A stretch of DNA of 64,000 nt from Pseudomonas putida (GTDB lineage: Bacteria > Pseudomonadota > Gammaproteobacteria > Pseudomonadales > Pseudomonadaceae), in assembly GCA_029953615.1 (NCBI GenBank), contig CP124529.1, positions 5,420,494-5,484,493 of the forward strand, read 5' to 3'. This document shows, piece by piece, positions 1 through 9,042 of this stretch. Numbering within the stretch: position 1 is the stretch's first letter; every line of letters begins with the position of its first letter. Below the pieces are notes generated by a model, which was given only the letters and a program-made list of their open reading frames with translations, made no database searches and was not told where the DNA came from. Made by a program: the position numbers and the translations under genes.

Positions 1-1
1 A

Positions 2-289
2 ATGACCTGCCGGGAAGCCGCACAGGAACTCAAGGTATCCCAGTCCTCGCTGTGGGACATGGCCAAGCGCTACGGCTTCGCGTTTGCGCCGGGCAATCGC
101 GGCAAGCACACGGAAACTGCCGACATGGAGGCGCGCGATGCCAAGCTTGCTGAGCGCATCCAGGCTCTGCGGGATGCAGGCCTGTCGCGTAACAGTGCCA
201 GCATGAAGCTTGAGATCGGCCACTCAACCATGAGCCGAATCATCAAGAAGTTCAGCATCGATTTCCCGCTCAAAAAGCGCAGGAGGTAG
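2..289 (+). CDS. phage-type small DNA-binding-like protein, possibly 5'-truncated
   Basis: A 95-residue reading frame begins at the window edge, so the true start may lie upstream. It holds two helix-turn-helix-like stretches: residues 5-25 (REAAQELKVSQSSLWDMAKRYG) and residues 60-83, where 'GLSRNSASMKLEIGHSTMSR' resembles the resolvase/homeodomain type of recognition helix. The C-terminus is strongly basic (KKRRR). It stops two bases before the next start and all following genes point the same way, so it is probably part of a phage early operon. The likely role is DNA binding or regulation; this is inference from the HTH pattern, and no specific family is recognised. Confidence 0.6.
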   Translation: MTCREAAQELKVSQSSLWDMAKRYGFAFAPGNRGKHTETADMEARDAKLAERIQALRDAGLSRNSASMKLEIGHSTMSRIIKKFSIDFPLKKRRR

Positions 290-291
290 CG

Positions 292-501
292 ATGCGACCG
301 CGAAAGCACAAGCATATCTTCCCGCTCCCCTACTACCAGGGCCGAACCGCCCGGGCCGCTGGCCGGTGCCGCGCGTCCCAGCCCTACCCCGAAATGACCG
401 TAGACAGTGCCTGGTGGCTCGGAGGCTGGCACGACTGCGACATGGAGCTATCTGATGAACCGAAGAATTACCCGATCGCTGCAGCTGCACAGGCGGCGTG
501 A
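292..501 (+). CDS. RMF/CrpP-like small protein of the prophage
   Basis: This 69-residue protein has the pattern of the ribosome modulation factor / CrpP fold. A basic start (MRPRKHK) is followed by a 'YYQGRTARAAGR' helix, a 'C..SQPYP' segment and the diagnostic 'WWLGGWHDCDME' helix near residues 41-52. In RMF the same order is G-x-x-A-G followed by CPY and WLGGW. RMF dimerises 70S ribosomes in stationary phase, while plasmid/phage CrpP relatives have been linked, controversially, to fluoroquinolone resistance. The gene follows the previous one by 2 bp, with an AGGAGG just upstream. A host-ribosome target is inference; membership of the RMF/CrpP fold is fairly well supported by the motif order. 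Confidence 0.7.
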   Translation: MRPRKHKHIFPLPYYQGRTARAAGRCRASQPYPEMTVDSAWWLGGWHDCDMELSDEPKNYPIAAAAQAA

Positions 502-542
502 GCAGTTCAACCTTCCCCCAAGCGGCCTGCAGGAGGTCGAGC

Positions 543-890
543 ATGGCATCACTTTTCGACGCATCGATGCGCAAGCCGGTGCGAAAGCTGTACATCACCC
601 GCAGTGGCGGCAAGTACCGGCCTGATGATGTGGCCCTGGCCTTTGCACTGAGCCTGCGTGAGCACGACAGCGCCGATCACTTGCGCAGGCTGGCCCGGCG
701 CCTGGTCGACAAGGTCTGCCTGGAGCACCAGCCGAACATGAAGCGCCTGGCCCGCGATCCGGACGATGCCAAGGTGTTCGACGCCGCGCTCAAGATTATC
801 AACCGGGTGTGCGACCTGCTGGATATCAGCCCGGGCACCCGCTTTGTGCGCAATGGAGGCGATGATGGCTCTGACGCCGAAGCAGCGTGA
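543..890 (+). CDS. phage hypothetical protein
   Basis: The start at 543 (MASLFDASMRKPVRK) is chosen over an upstream in-frame ATG at 498 because a strong AGGAGG Shine-Dalgarno lies 6-7 bases before it. The 115-residue product is soluble and mainly helical, with basic N-terminal and central parts (LRRLARRLVDKVC) and an acidic C-terminal tail. It has no domain I recognise. Its 3' end overlaps the start of the next gene at 865, which suggests translational coupling within the early phage operon. Confidence 0.55.
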   Translation: MASLFDASMRKPVRKLYITRSGGKYRPDDVALAFALSLREHDSADHLRRLARRLVDKVCLEHQPNMKRLARDPDDAKVFDAALKIINRVCDLLDISPGTRFVRNGGDDGSDAEAA

Positions 891-1428
891 TCAGCGCAGG
901 CGAGAGAAGCAGGAGCGCCTGGGCGAGCAAGATTTGCGCTTGAAGGTGACCACCACTCATGCCAGCCAGCTTGCTGAGCTGATGTCCTGGGATGAGATCG
1001 AGGAAAGCGGCGAAGCGCTTACCCTGCTGATCTACAACGCCCACAAGCTAGGTCGCTCGAAGTTCCCGTTTTTCGCCGCCGGCGCCCACCTCGAAATTGA
1101 AAGCGATCAGCACAGCAAGGCAGATCGCACCGAGATTCGGCTCATGGCGCGGCGCGGCACCGTTCAGCAGATTGACGAAATGGGTGAGTGGATCAACGCC
1201 ACGGACCGCAACTTCATCATCCGCCTGCTGATCGAGCGCGCCCATGCGCTTGGGCCGATTCAGGCCCTCACGCTGCTGTCGCTGCCTCCGCGCCACAAGT
1301 ACGCAGTCAGCAATTCCGTGGCGCGGGCGCTGGATCAATGGCGAATGCAACGTGAATTTCGTGCGCCAGACATCAGGCTTGGCGCTGACCCTGACGACAA
1401 AGGCCTGCTGCTGCTCGCCAACGTCTGA
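865..1428 (+). CDS. phage hypothetical protein with basic N-terminus
   Basis: Three in-frame ATGs (853, 862, 865) occur. The last is preferred because GGAGG at 855-859 sits five bases upstream. The 187-residue product starts with a very charged helix (MALTPKQRDQRRREKQERL), followed by a mixed domain containing 'LMARRGTVQQIDEMGEWINATDRNFIIRLLIERA'. It overlaps the end of the preceding gene by 26 bases. I do not recognise the family. The helical basic head and early-phage context suggest a nucleic-acid or replication accessory role, but that is only inference. Confidence 0.55.
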   Translation: MALTPKQRDQRRREKQERLGEQDLRLKVTTTHASQLAELMSWDEIEESGEALTLLIYNAHKLGRSKFPFFAAGAHLEIESDQHSKADRTEIRLMARRGTVQQIDEMGEWINATDRNFIIRLLIERAHALGPIQALTLLSLPPRHKYAVSNSVARALDQWRMQREFRAPDIRLGADPDDKGLLLLANV

Positions 1429-1511
1429 CTCGCGCTGCCCGCCAGCGCCATCCCCTATTCAACGATAACGCCTCCCCGGCGAGGGCGGCGCCTGCACGCA
1501 AGGACCACAAC

Positions 1512-2504
1512 ATGACCCAGCAGCACCGCATTTTGGTGGGCGACTGCATCGAGATGATGCGGACGCTGCCTGATCAATCAGTGCACACCTGCATCACCAG
1601 CCCGCCCTATTTCGGGCTGCGCGACTACGGGGTCGACGGCCAGATCGGGCTGGAGGCCTCTCCCCGCGCATTCATCGAGAGCCTGGTCGCTGTGTTCCGT
1701 GAAGTGCGCCGTGTGCTGCGGGATGACGGAACCATATGGGTGAACATCGGCGACAGCTATGCAAACGATACAAAGTGGGGTGGATCTACGAGCGGCAAGC
1801 ACGTTTCGGCGATGCACGGGAACAGTGGTATCGGTCGGCGCAGGACGCATACAGGACTTAAATCAAAGGATCTGATAGGCATTCCATGGCGTCTGGCAAT
1901 CGCGCTTCAAGATGACGGCTGGTACCTGCGCCAGGACATCATCTGGCACAAGCCCAATCCCATGCCCGAATCAATCAAGGACCGGTGCACGAAAGCGCAC
2001 GAGTATCTGTTCCTGCTGAGCAAGAACCATCGCTATTACTTCGACCAGGACGCCATACGCGAGCCTGCCAGAGCCCAGGCGGCCACAGAAAGCGCCAGCA
2101 GGCGCAACAGCTTCGCCAGGGAGACGAAGTACACAGATGGCGAGCACGGGCAGACAGCGCAGCACCGGACAGGCCGTGATGATGTGGACTACGACGAGAC
2201 CCGGAATAAGCGCAGCGTATGGACGGTGGCCACCGCTAGCTTCAAGGGCGCGCACTTCGCCACCTTCCCGCCCGACCTTATCCGCCCATGCGTCCTGGCC
2301 GGCTCGCCGCGCGGCGGGATGGTGCTCGACCCGTTCGGCGGCGCCGGTACCACCGCGCTCGTCGCAATGCAGGAAGGCCGTCAATCGGTTATCTGCGAGC
2401 TGAACCCCGAATACGCCGCCCTCGCCCGCCAGCGCCTGGATACAGCCTGGATTGAAGGCGCCGCACAGATGGACTTCCTGCTGGATCAATCGCCAGCCGC
2501 TTAA
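1512..2504 (+). CDS. site-specific DNA methyltransferase (N4/N6, beta-class order)
   Basis: This 330-residue enzyme transfers a methyl group from S-adenosylmethionine to an exocyclic amino group of adenine or cytosine in DNA. The catalytic motif IV, TSPPYFGLRDYG, is at residues 29-40. The SAM-binding motif I, DPFGGAGTT, comes near the C-terminus (around residue 275), which is the permuted beta-class order. SPPY is common in N4-cytosine enzymes but also occurs in N6-adenine ones, so the target base is open. 'WHKPNPMPES' and 'TASFKGAHFATFPPDLI' are typical family blocks. An AAGGA lies upstream of the start. No restriction endonuclease gene is adjacent, so it is probably an orphan phage methylase that protects or marks phage DNA. 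Confidence 0.9.
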   Translation: MTQQHRILVGDCIEMMRTLPDQSVHTCITSPPYFGLRDYGVDGQIGLEASPRAFIESLVAVFREVRRVLRDDGTIWVNIGDSYANDTKWGGSTSGKHVSAMHGNSGIGRRRTHTGLKSKDLIGIPWRLAIALQDDGWYLRQDIIWHKPNPMPESIKDRCTKAHEYLFLLSKNHRYYFDQDAIREPARAQAATESASRRNSFARETKYTDGEHGQTAQHRTGRDDVDYDETRNKRSVWTVATASFKGAHFATFPPDLIRPCVLAGSPRGGMVLDPFGGAGTTALVAMQEGRQSVICELNPEYAALARQRLDTAWIEGAAQMDFLLDQSPAA

Positions 2505-2519
2505 TTACGGAGTATCCCC

Positions 2520-3659
2520 ATGCCCACAGAAAACCGATCCAGCAACACAGAGATGGTCAGCGTGCCGCGTGCGCTTGTAAACGTTGCGGTGAATGGTTAC
2601 GTGCAGGAGCAAGGCCATGCGCTCAATGAGCTTCGTCAACTGCTGATCGACACCCCACCCACGGGCGCTACGCATCGCTACCCATCGCCAGAGCTGGTCA
2701 ATAGCACACGTCAGTGGCGCCGCATGGTGGATGGGCAATGGTGCGAATACCTAAATGGCGAATGGGCGCCCCTGGATTTCGCAATGGTGGAAAACTACCT
2801 GCCAATTGAGAAGCAGAACCAGGACGAGCCGGTGGCGATCACCGACGACATGCACCGCCTGATGGAAGCCTATCGCCTAGGCGAATTCACAGCCGAAGGC
2901 GGGTCGGACACCATAGAGGCACTTGCTGTAGCGTCGTTCGATACAGTTGCTGACCGGGGCCATGACGCTGACAGCTATATGGCTGGGTTCTGCGCCTCCC
3001 TGTACTGGCAGGCCGCACCATTCATAGGGTTAGCGATCAAGCCCAGTACCCATGCCGATCCTGGCGAGGTTGAGCGGCTGCGCGCTGCGTTAGCTGAAAA
3101 CAAAAAGGCTTACAGCGAGCTTGAAGCCCAGGTCGCAGAAGGCTTCAAGCACATCGACGACCTGCGCGCACAGCTGGCCGAGCGGAATGCGCTGCTAGAG
3201 GACTGGCACACGGCCAATTGCACTGGCGAGGTAAACGTTTCGGACAAGGCATATCGAATCGTTACCCGAACCGCGGCCATGCTGTCCGCCAACGCAGAGC
3301 CGAGCGTGTCAGTTGATAGCGATGCGCGGTCGGACATTGCCGCTGACGCCGCATACCGCAATGGAGTGATGCACGGCTACAAACTGGCAATGGAAGGTAC
3401 TGAAGCTGATTACCAGACCTGCATCAACAGCCTGACGGGACACTTGCGCGCAGCTCGCGCCGTCCTATCCGCCAGCGCAGAGCCGAGCGCGCCGGTTGAG
3501 ATCGATGAGCGGGCTGTGACGAATGCCTTCCACGACTGGGCGTTCTACAAGAAGGGCGAAGCGATAGGCCGCATGGATGGCCAGCAAGCCGCACTTGAAG
3601 GATTCATTGCTGGGGCAGACTGGCAAGCCCGCGCCGCCCTGGAGCGCAACCCCTCCTAA
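2520..3659 (+). CDS. mosaic phage protein with coiled coil and internal repeats
   Basis: A 379-residue protein preceded by GGAG seven bases before its ATG. The N-terminal half has no recognised fold. A coiled coil lies near residues 184-230 (EVERLRAALAENKKAYSELEAQVAEGFKHIDDLRAQLAE). Two linker-like repeats, 'LSANAEPSVSVDSDAR' near residue 255 and 'LSASAEPSAPVEIDER' near residue 316, separate modules. The C-terminal module 'GFIAGADWQARAAL' is of the kind shuffled among Pseudomonas phage early proteins. It looks like a modular scaffold-type protein. Function is unknown. Confidence 0.65.
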   Translation: MPTENRSSNTEMVSVPRALVNVAVNGYVQEQGHALNELRQLLIDTPPTGATHRYPSPELVNSTRQWRRMVDGQWCEYLNGEWAPLDFAMVENYLPIEKQNQDEPVAITDDMHRLMEAYRLGEFTAEGGSDTIEALAVASFDTVADRGHDADSYMAGFCASLYWQAAPFIGLAIKPSTHADPGEVERLRAALAENKKAYSELEAQVAEGFKHIDDLRAQLAERNALLEDWHTANCTGEVNVSDKAYRIVTRTAAMLSANAEPSVSVDSDARSDIAADAAYRNGVMHGYKLAMEGTEADYQTCINSLTGHLRAARAVLSASAEPSAPVEIDERAVTNAFHDWAFYKKGEAIGRMDGQQAALEGFIAGADWQARAALERNPS

Positions 3660-3663
3660 CACT

Positions 3664-3684
3664 GGAGTACATCTGTACTCCTTT
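3664..3684 (+). terminator. hairpin after the 2520-3659 gene
   Basis: A perfect 7-bp stem (GGAGTAC / GTACTCC) around an ATCT tetraloop is followed by TTT, five bases after the stop codon. It resembles a weak intrinsic terminator or attenuator inside the otherwise tightly packed phage operon. The short U-run makes full termination doubtful. Confidence 0.45.
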
Positions 3685-3741
3685 CGCTGTAACCCCTCTC
3701 CCCTCTATTCACTGCCGCGATATGGCGGCCAAGGATTTCCT

Positions 3742-4209
3742 GTGCCCGAAAAAATTGTGTTGGATCTCGACGCGATCGAGGCAGCAGCCAAAGCTGCAAC
3801 GCCGCAAGACTTCGTCAGCGCCCAAGTCGGTGGTGCCGAAGAAGGATGGATGGAATGCCCTGGGTGTGGCGGTGAAGGCTCTGTCGAGCTGACGGCCGAC
3901 TACCTGAACTACGACGGCGTGGCATTGGGTGTCCAGTTCTATGGCATTGGTGAGCCGCACGTTCATGCTGAGGCGTACTACCGCGCTGCGCGGCCTGCCG
4001 TCATGTTGGCCCTGATTGCAGAAGTCCGCGCTCTCCGGACTGACGCAGAGCGGTACCGCTGGTTGCGCGACCCCGACGGACAGGAGGACTTGGGCAGCGA
4101 ATACAACATGCCGCCCATCATCTGCGGTTACGCCGAGCATGAGGACATTCTTGCCAACGACGCGCTAGACCGTGCGATCGATCTGGGCATGGAGGCGACC
4201 AAGCCATGA
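3742..4209 (+). CDS. Ea22-like phage protein
   Basis: The GTG at 3742 is chosen because AAGGA sits six bases before it; the frame is open further upstream. The 155-residue product begins 'VPEKIVLDLDAIEAAAKAATPQDF' and contains 'RPAVMLALIAEVRALR...AERYRWLR', the layout of Ead/Ea22-like proteins found near the integrase end of lambdoid phages. A CPGCGGEG knuckle near residue 35 may bind a metal or be a degenerate zinc ribbon. The function of the family is unknown. The stop overlaps the next start (ATGA), pointing to translational coupling. Confidence 0.65.
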   Translation: MPEKIVLDLDAIEAAAKAATPQDFVSAQVGGAEEGWMECPGCGGEGSVELTADYLNYDGVALGVQFYGIGEPHVHAEAYYRAARPAVMLALIAEVRALRTDAERYRWLRDPDGQEDLGSEYNMPPIICGYAEHEDILANDALDRAIDLGMEATKP

Positions 4210-4514
4210 CCCGCCTCGCCCTCTGCCTCCTGCTGCTGGCCACCGGCGCCAGCGCAGCAACCCCTGATGCGGAAATCCGCCGACTCGAACGTGAAGACAT
4301 GAGCTTTGGCGATGGCGTGACCGCCATTCATGACGATCGCCGCGAGGTTACGTGCTGGGTCGCAAGTAGCTGGTACGGGAAAGGCATCAGCTACTTGCCC
4401 GACAGCCAGCTGCAGGCCGGCAACGAGCGCCAGCTCTCCCCGCACGAAACCCAACCCGAACCTACACCCGCTCTGGCGCCTGGGCGCTGGATTGATGAGA
4501 GGTATGAGCTGTGA
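4206..4514 (+). CDS. small secreted phage-encoded protein
   Basis: This 102-residue product starts with a clear signal peptide (MTRLALCLLLLATGASAA), giving a mature protein of about 85 residues with one Cys and a conserved-looking 'TCWVASSWYGKGISYLPDSQL' block. The C-terminal third is proline-rich. The start overlaps the previous stop and its own stop overlaps the next GTG, so it is part of a coupled chain. Periplasmic localisation is supported; the function is unknown, though a superinfection or envelope role would be a reasonable guess for a secreted early phage product. Confidence 0.55.
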   Translation: MTRLALCLLLLATGASAATPDAEIRRLEREDMSFGDGVTAIHDDRREVTCWVASSWYGKGISYLPDSQLQAGNERQLSPHETQPEPTPALAPGRWIDERYEL

Positions 4515-5023
4515 CAGAAGACGACATCATCAAGCTTTCGGCCAAGGCCATGGGCTTCGAGCTGGAGTACCGGCGCGGCAGTGACGCCTTCTACTACGAC
4601 GATCCCGAGACAGGCCGCGAGGTATGGCTGCCGATTCAGGATGACCGGCAGACGATGCTCATCATTGCAAAGCTAAGGATGGACATCTGCTGCTTGCACC
4701 ACCTCGCTCGCGCCACGGCGCATGTGCCATACGTCGGCTTCAAACAAAGTGAGGTGTCGCATGCAGACGAACCCGGCAGCCGGATGAGTGCTCTTCGCTT
4801 GGCAGTGGCAACAGTGGCAGCCAAGTATGGCCAGGGGATGCTCGACGGCGGGACAGACGAGCGAATTCTGGGGCACTTGCTTGGCATCGAAGGCTCAACC
4901 GCCCACGCCATGCGCGGCGCGATCCGAGAGTCTCGCGAGGAGATCAGCAAGGCGTGCCAGCGCCTGAAGCGGAAGGGGCTGGTGACCAACAAAGGGCCTT
5001 TCTGGCAGGCGGTGCAGCGATGA
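4511..5023 (+). CDS. phage hypothetical protein, possible C-terminal HTH
   Basis: It starts with GTG at 4511, sharing bases with the preceding stop. The 170-residue product has an N-terminal region (MTEDDIIKLSAKAMGFELEYR) typical of small phage proteins that recognise substrate class 'YDDPETGREVWLPIQDD', and a C-terminal region (GTDERILGHLLGIEGSTAHAMRGAIRESREEISKACQRLKRKGLV) that could form a winged-helix-like domain. No family is firmly recognised. It ends overlapping the NinX-like gene by four bases (ATGA). Confidence 0.55.
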   Translation: MTEDDIIKLSAKAMGFELEYRRGSDAFYYDDPETGREVWLPIQDDRQTMLIIAKLRMDICCLHHLARATAHVPYVGFKQSEVSHADEPGSRMSALRLAVATVAAKYGQGMLDGGTDERILGHLLGIEGSTAHAMRGAIRESREEISKACQRLKRKGLVTNKGPFWQAVQR

Positions 5024-5415
5024 CCGACCTGATCGAAGTGAGGGTATCCAACCTGGTCGGCGCGCCGCTGGACTGGGCTGTGGCCATGGCCGAGGGCTTC
5101 GGCACAGACCCCGAGTGCCGGACCACTATCTGGATCACTAGGACTGCCCCTACCAGCGTCAGCATCCGCGGCGCTGCCGAGGGATTCGGCTATCGCCCTT
5201 CCAGCAACTGGGAGCACGGCGGACCGCTGCTTGAAAAGAACCAGGCAGGGTTGAGCCATGACAGATATTTGTCAGGCGGGCCATGTGGCTGGAGCGCAGG
5301 CCCGCTCAACTCGACTTGGCTTTCAGGCCCAACTCCCCTTATCGCCTTCTGCCGCGCCCTGGTCCATGCCAAGCTCGGCCCGATCGTCCATGTGCCGAAG
5401 GAGTTGATGCCATGA
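5020..5415 (+). CDS. NinX-like phage protein (DUF2591)
   Basis: Start 5020 is chosen because its ATGA overlaps the preceding stop, like its neighbours. The 131-residue product shows the DUF2591/NinX layout: 'VSNLVGAPLDWAVAMAEG' at the start, 'YRPSSNWEHGGPLLEKNQ' in the middle and 'GPTPLIAFCRALVHAKLGPIVHVPKELM' at the end. NinX proteins sit in early or nin regions of lambdoid phages; their biochemical role is not known. The family call rests on this conserved block order. Confidence 0.75.
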   Translation: MTDLIEVRVSNLVGAPLDWAVAMAEGFGTDPECRTTIWITRTAPTSVSIRGAAEGFGYRPSSNWEHGGPLLEKNQAGLSHDRYLSGGPCGWSAGPLNSTWLSGPTPLIAFCRALVHAKLGPIVHVPKELMP

Positions 5416-5462
5416 TCGCCCTCGCCTATATGGCCTACCTGATCTACAGGGGGCCGCAATGA
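5412..5462 (+). CDS. 16-residue coupled hydrophobic ORF
   Basis: This tiny ORF, MIALAYMAYLIYRGPQ, starts with ATGA overlapping the NinX-like stop and ends with an ATGA that starts the next gene. It therefore exactly bridges two genes by four-base overlaps on both sides. The sequence is mostly hydrophobic (a short possible membrane helix) with a basic end. It may encode a micro-protein or simply carry ribosomes across the gap; the geometry is seen, the role is inference. Confidence 0.45.
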   Translation: MIALAYMAYLIYRGPQ

Positions 5463-5770
5463 GCGCAGAAGTCTTCAAATTTCCGCTGAAGCGCCGCGCC
5501 CACAACAACCAGGTGATGGCCAACCAAGCTGAGCGCAAGAGGCTGGCCGACTGGTTCCGAGAAATCGCCCGGCACATCGAGGGCAACGAGGTGGAGCGCG
5601 AGCCGCTGGCAGCCATGATCGTACTCAGCAGTGCAGCAGGTGACGAAGTCCTGCATGTCGGCTACTCAACCGACGCCACCTCACTCGTCCAGGCAGGGAA
5701 TGCAGCCCGCCAATGGGCTCACCTGACCTTCCAGCGCAAAGCCGGCAACTTCTTCGTCCGCCAACGCTAA
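5459..5770 (+). CDS. phage hypothetical protein
   Basis: A 103-residue protein, coupled to the preceding micro-ORF by an ATGA overlap. It has a basic N-terminus (FKFPLKRRAHNN), an amphipathic helix (RLADWFREIARHIE) and a C-terminal 'VGYSTDATSLVQAGNAARQWAHL' segment. Similar small proteins occur in Pseudomonas prophages just before the excisionase, but no function is assigned. It is the last member of the tight overlap chain. Confidence 0.55.
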   Translation: MSAEVFKFPLKRRAHNNQVMANQAERKRLADWFREIARHIEGNEVEREPLAAMIVLSSAAGDEVLHVGYSTDATSLVQAGNAARQWAHLTFQRKAGNFFVRQR

Positions 5771-5852
5771 CCCCTCCCCCTACTACTCAAGCCCGCCGAC
5801 ATGCGCGGGCATGGAAAGCTATTGCCGCCGCCGGGGCGGCTATGGAGCCCCC

Positions 5853-6185
5853 ATGGAAACCGAAAGCACCGGTGACGTAGACAAGGTCACCGAGCAACGC
5901 ATGGCCGATCTGCTCGGCTGCACCAAGCGCGCCCTGGAGGGCCGACGCCTACGCGGGGCAATCCCCGAAGGCGTCTGGATGAAGCACAGCGGCCGCATCA
6001 TTTACAGCAAAAAGAGGTATGACGAATGGCTGGAAAGCCAATGGATTTACCCCCAGGAATTGACGTCCACTACGGCTCGCTCCGGCTCCGGTTCATGTGG
6101 GAGGGTACTCGCCGAAGTGAAACCCTTCCCTACCCCGCGACACAGAAAGGCATCAAAGCTGCATCCCAGCTTCGCGATAAAGTAA
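5853..6185 (+). CDS. excisionase-like protein
   Basis: The start at 5853 has GGAG five bases upstream; an in-frame ATG at 5811 is less well placed. The N-terminal 55 residues (VTEQRMADLLGCTKRALEGRRLRGAIPEGVWMKHSGRIIYSKKRYDEWLESQ) form a winged-helix-like layout typical of phage excisionases found directly before integrases. Such proteins bend attachment-site DNA and favour excision. The frame runs 160 bases into the integrase gene in another frame, giving a basic tail of doubtful value. The real protein may depend mainly on the first 65 residues. Confidence 0.6.
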   Translation: METESTGDVDKVTEQRMADLLGCTKRALEGRRLRGAIPEGVWMKHSGRIIYSKKRYDEWLESQWIYPQELTSTTARSGSGSCGRVLAEVKPFPTPRHRKASKLHPSFAIK

Positions 6186-7219
6186 ACAGCCTGATCAAGC
6201 TGAATCTCCTGGATCACGACAAGTACGCGGAGCTGTTCCCCAGTTCCGCCGCTGTCGTAGGCGGCGTCCCGACCTTCGGTGAATACGCCCAGCTATGGCT
6301 GGATAGCCGGGAGATCGCCGCAGGCACCAGGCTGAACTACAAGGGAACTCTGAATTTGTACTGGGTGCCACATCTCGCCTTGGTGCGCATAGACCTGATC
6401 ACCTCCACTCTACTCCGGCGAATTGTCGCGTCGATCAACTGGACGTCTCCGTCGGTAAAGCGCAATGCAATGGTCAAGCTGTCGACCATTCTCCGCTCCG
6501 CGGTGCTTGATGGGTTGATCACTCGGAACCCAGCAGAGGCCATCCAATTGCCGGCGCGCTCCAAGAAGGAAGTCGATCCGTTCACCCTGGAGGAAGCCAA
6601 CGCCATCGTCGCCGAACTCTACAAGCACCCGCACTGGCCAAGCCAGATCTACGCTGCGTTCTTCGAGTTCATGTTCTTCACTGGCCTGCGGTTATCGGAA
6701 GGCCTGGCGCTGCGCTGGGATACGGTAGACACGACCAAGAAGACCGTTCACGTGCGGCGAACGATTGCACTGGGGGTGGTTGAGGAAAGGACAAAAACCG
6801 GGAGGGATCGGTTTGTGCTGCTCAACGACCGGGCGCTGCATGCCCTGGAGTTCGCCAAGCAGTACGCGGAGCGCCGCAGGCAGGGCAAAGGGCAATTCAC
6901 CGAATCGCCGTTCGTCTTCCCGCCCGGGAAGAATGGTGAGCATGTCAAACAGACCTCGGATCTGCACCACCAGTGGCGCCCGATCCTGAAGGGCCTGGGG
7001 ATCAGATACCGCCCCCCGTATAACTGCCGTCACACCTATGCGACAATATGCTTAATGTCTGGTCTCAACCCCGCATTTATCGCCCAACAGCTCGGGCATA
7101 GCGTGCAGATGCTCTTATCGACTTATGCGCGCTGGATTAACTCGTCCAACGACTGGCAGGAGCTGGAAAAGCTCCAAATTGGTCCGAAATTGGTCCGTAG
7201 CTGCGAAGAAGTCACGTAA
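6026..7219 (+). CDS. tyrosine site-specific integrase
   Basis: This 397-residue recombinase would integrate and excise the element. The N-terminal arm-binding domain (DVHYGSLRLRFMWEGTRR, DUF3596 type) is followed by a SAM-like core-binding domain (TFGEYAQLWLDSREIAAGTRLNYKGTL). The catalytic domain shows the first Arg in FFTGLRLSEGLALRW, the second Arg/His block in YNCRHTYAT, LGHS, and the tyrosine in STYARWI. The usual first His of the HxxR box is Tyr here, as in some phage relatives. It ends 20 bp before ybiT, so the attachment site is probably just downstream of the gene or overlapping the start of ybiT. Confidence 0.93.
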   Translation: MAGKPMDLPPGIDVHYGSLRLRFMWEGTRRSETLPYPATQKGIKAASQLRDKVNSLIKLNLLDHDKYAELFPSSAAVVGGVPTFGEYAQLWLDSREIAAGTRLNYKGTLNLYWVPHLALVRIDLITSTLLRRIVASINWTSPSVKRNAMVKLSTILRSAVLDGLITRNPAEAIQLPARSKKEVDPFTLEEANAIVAELYKHPHWPSQIYAAFFEFMFFTGLRLSEGLALRWDTVDTTKKTVHVRRTIALGVVEERTKTGRDRFVLLNDRALHALEFAKQYAERRRQGKGQFTESPFVFPPGKNGEHVKQTSDLHHQWRPILKGLGIRYRPPYNCRHTYATICLMSGLNPAFIAQQLGHSVQMLLSTYARWINSSNDWQELEKLQIGPKLVRSCEEVT

Positions 7220-7239
7220 GTTATTGATAGGTAAGCCTC

Positions 7240-8826
<1,587 letters not shown>

Positions 8827-8865
8827 TTGATGGGGCGGCCTGGCCATCTGGTATGGCTGGGCCGG

Positions 8866-8952
8866 CCTCTTCGCGGGCATGCCCGCTCCCACAAGTACTA
8901 CACGCGTCCTGGATCTGTGCTTTACCTGTGGGAGCGGGCGAGCCCGCGAAGA
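8866..8952 (+). repeat. inverted pair of REP elements
   Basis: Two P. putida-type REP sequences (core CGCGGGCATGCCCGCTCCCACA and its inverted form TGTGGGAGCGGGCGAGCCCGCG) face each other over a spacer of about 33 bases in the gap after ybiT. Each can form its own hairpin. Such REP pairs commonly sit after genes and may act in mRNA stability or supercoiling. Confidence 0.85.
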
Positions 8953-9042
8953 ACACACCACCGACCTGTCAGGCTGGCATTCTCCGACGAATAATTCGTT
9001 AGCCTGCTTTCATTCCTTTCGCGCAACGGCCATGATGGAACC

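Noticed and set aside
455..625. 56-codon frame from an ATG at 455 with GGAG upstream
   Set aside because: It overlaps the RMF/CrpP-like gene and the gene starting at 543 almost completely, and has no recognisable sequence; more likely chance.
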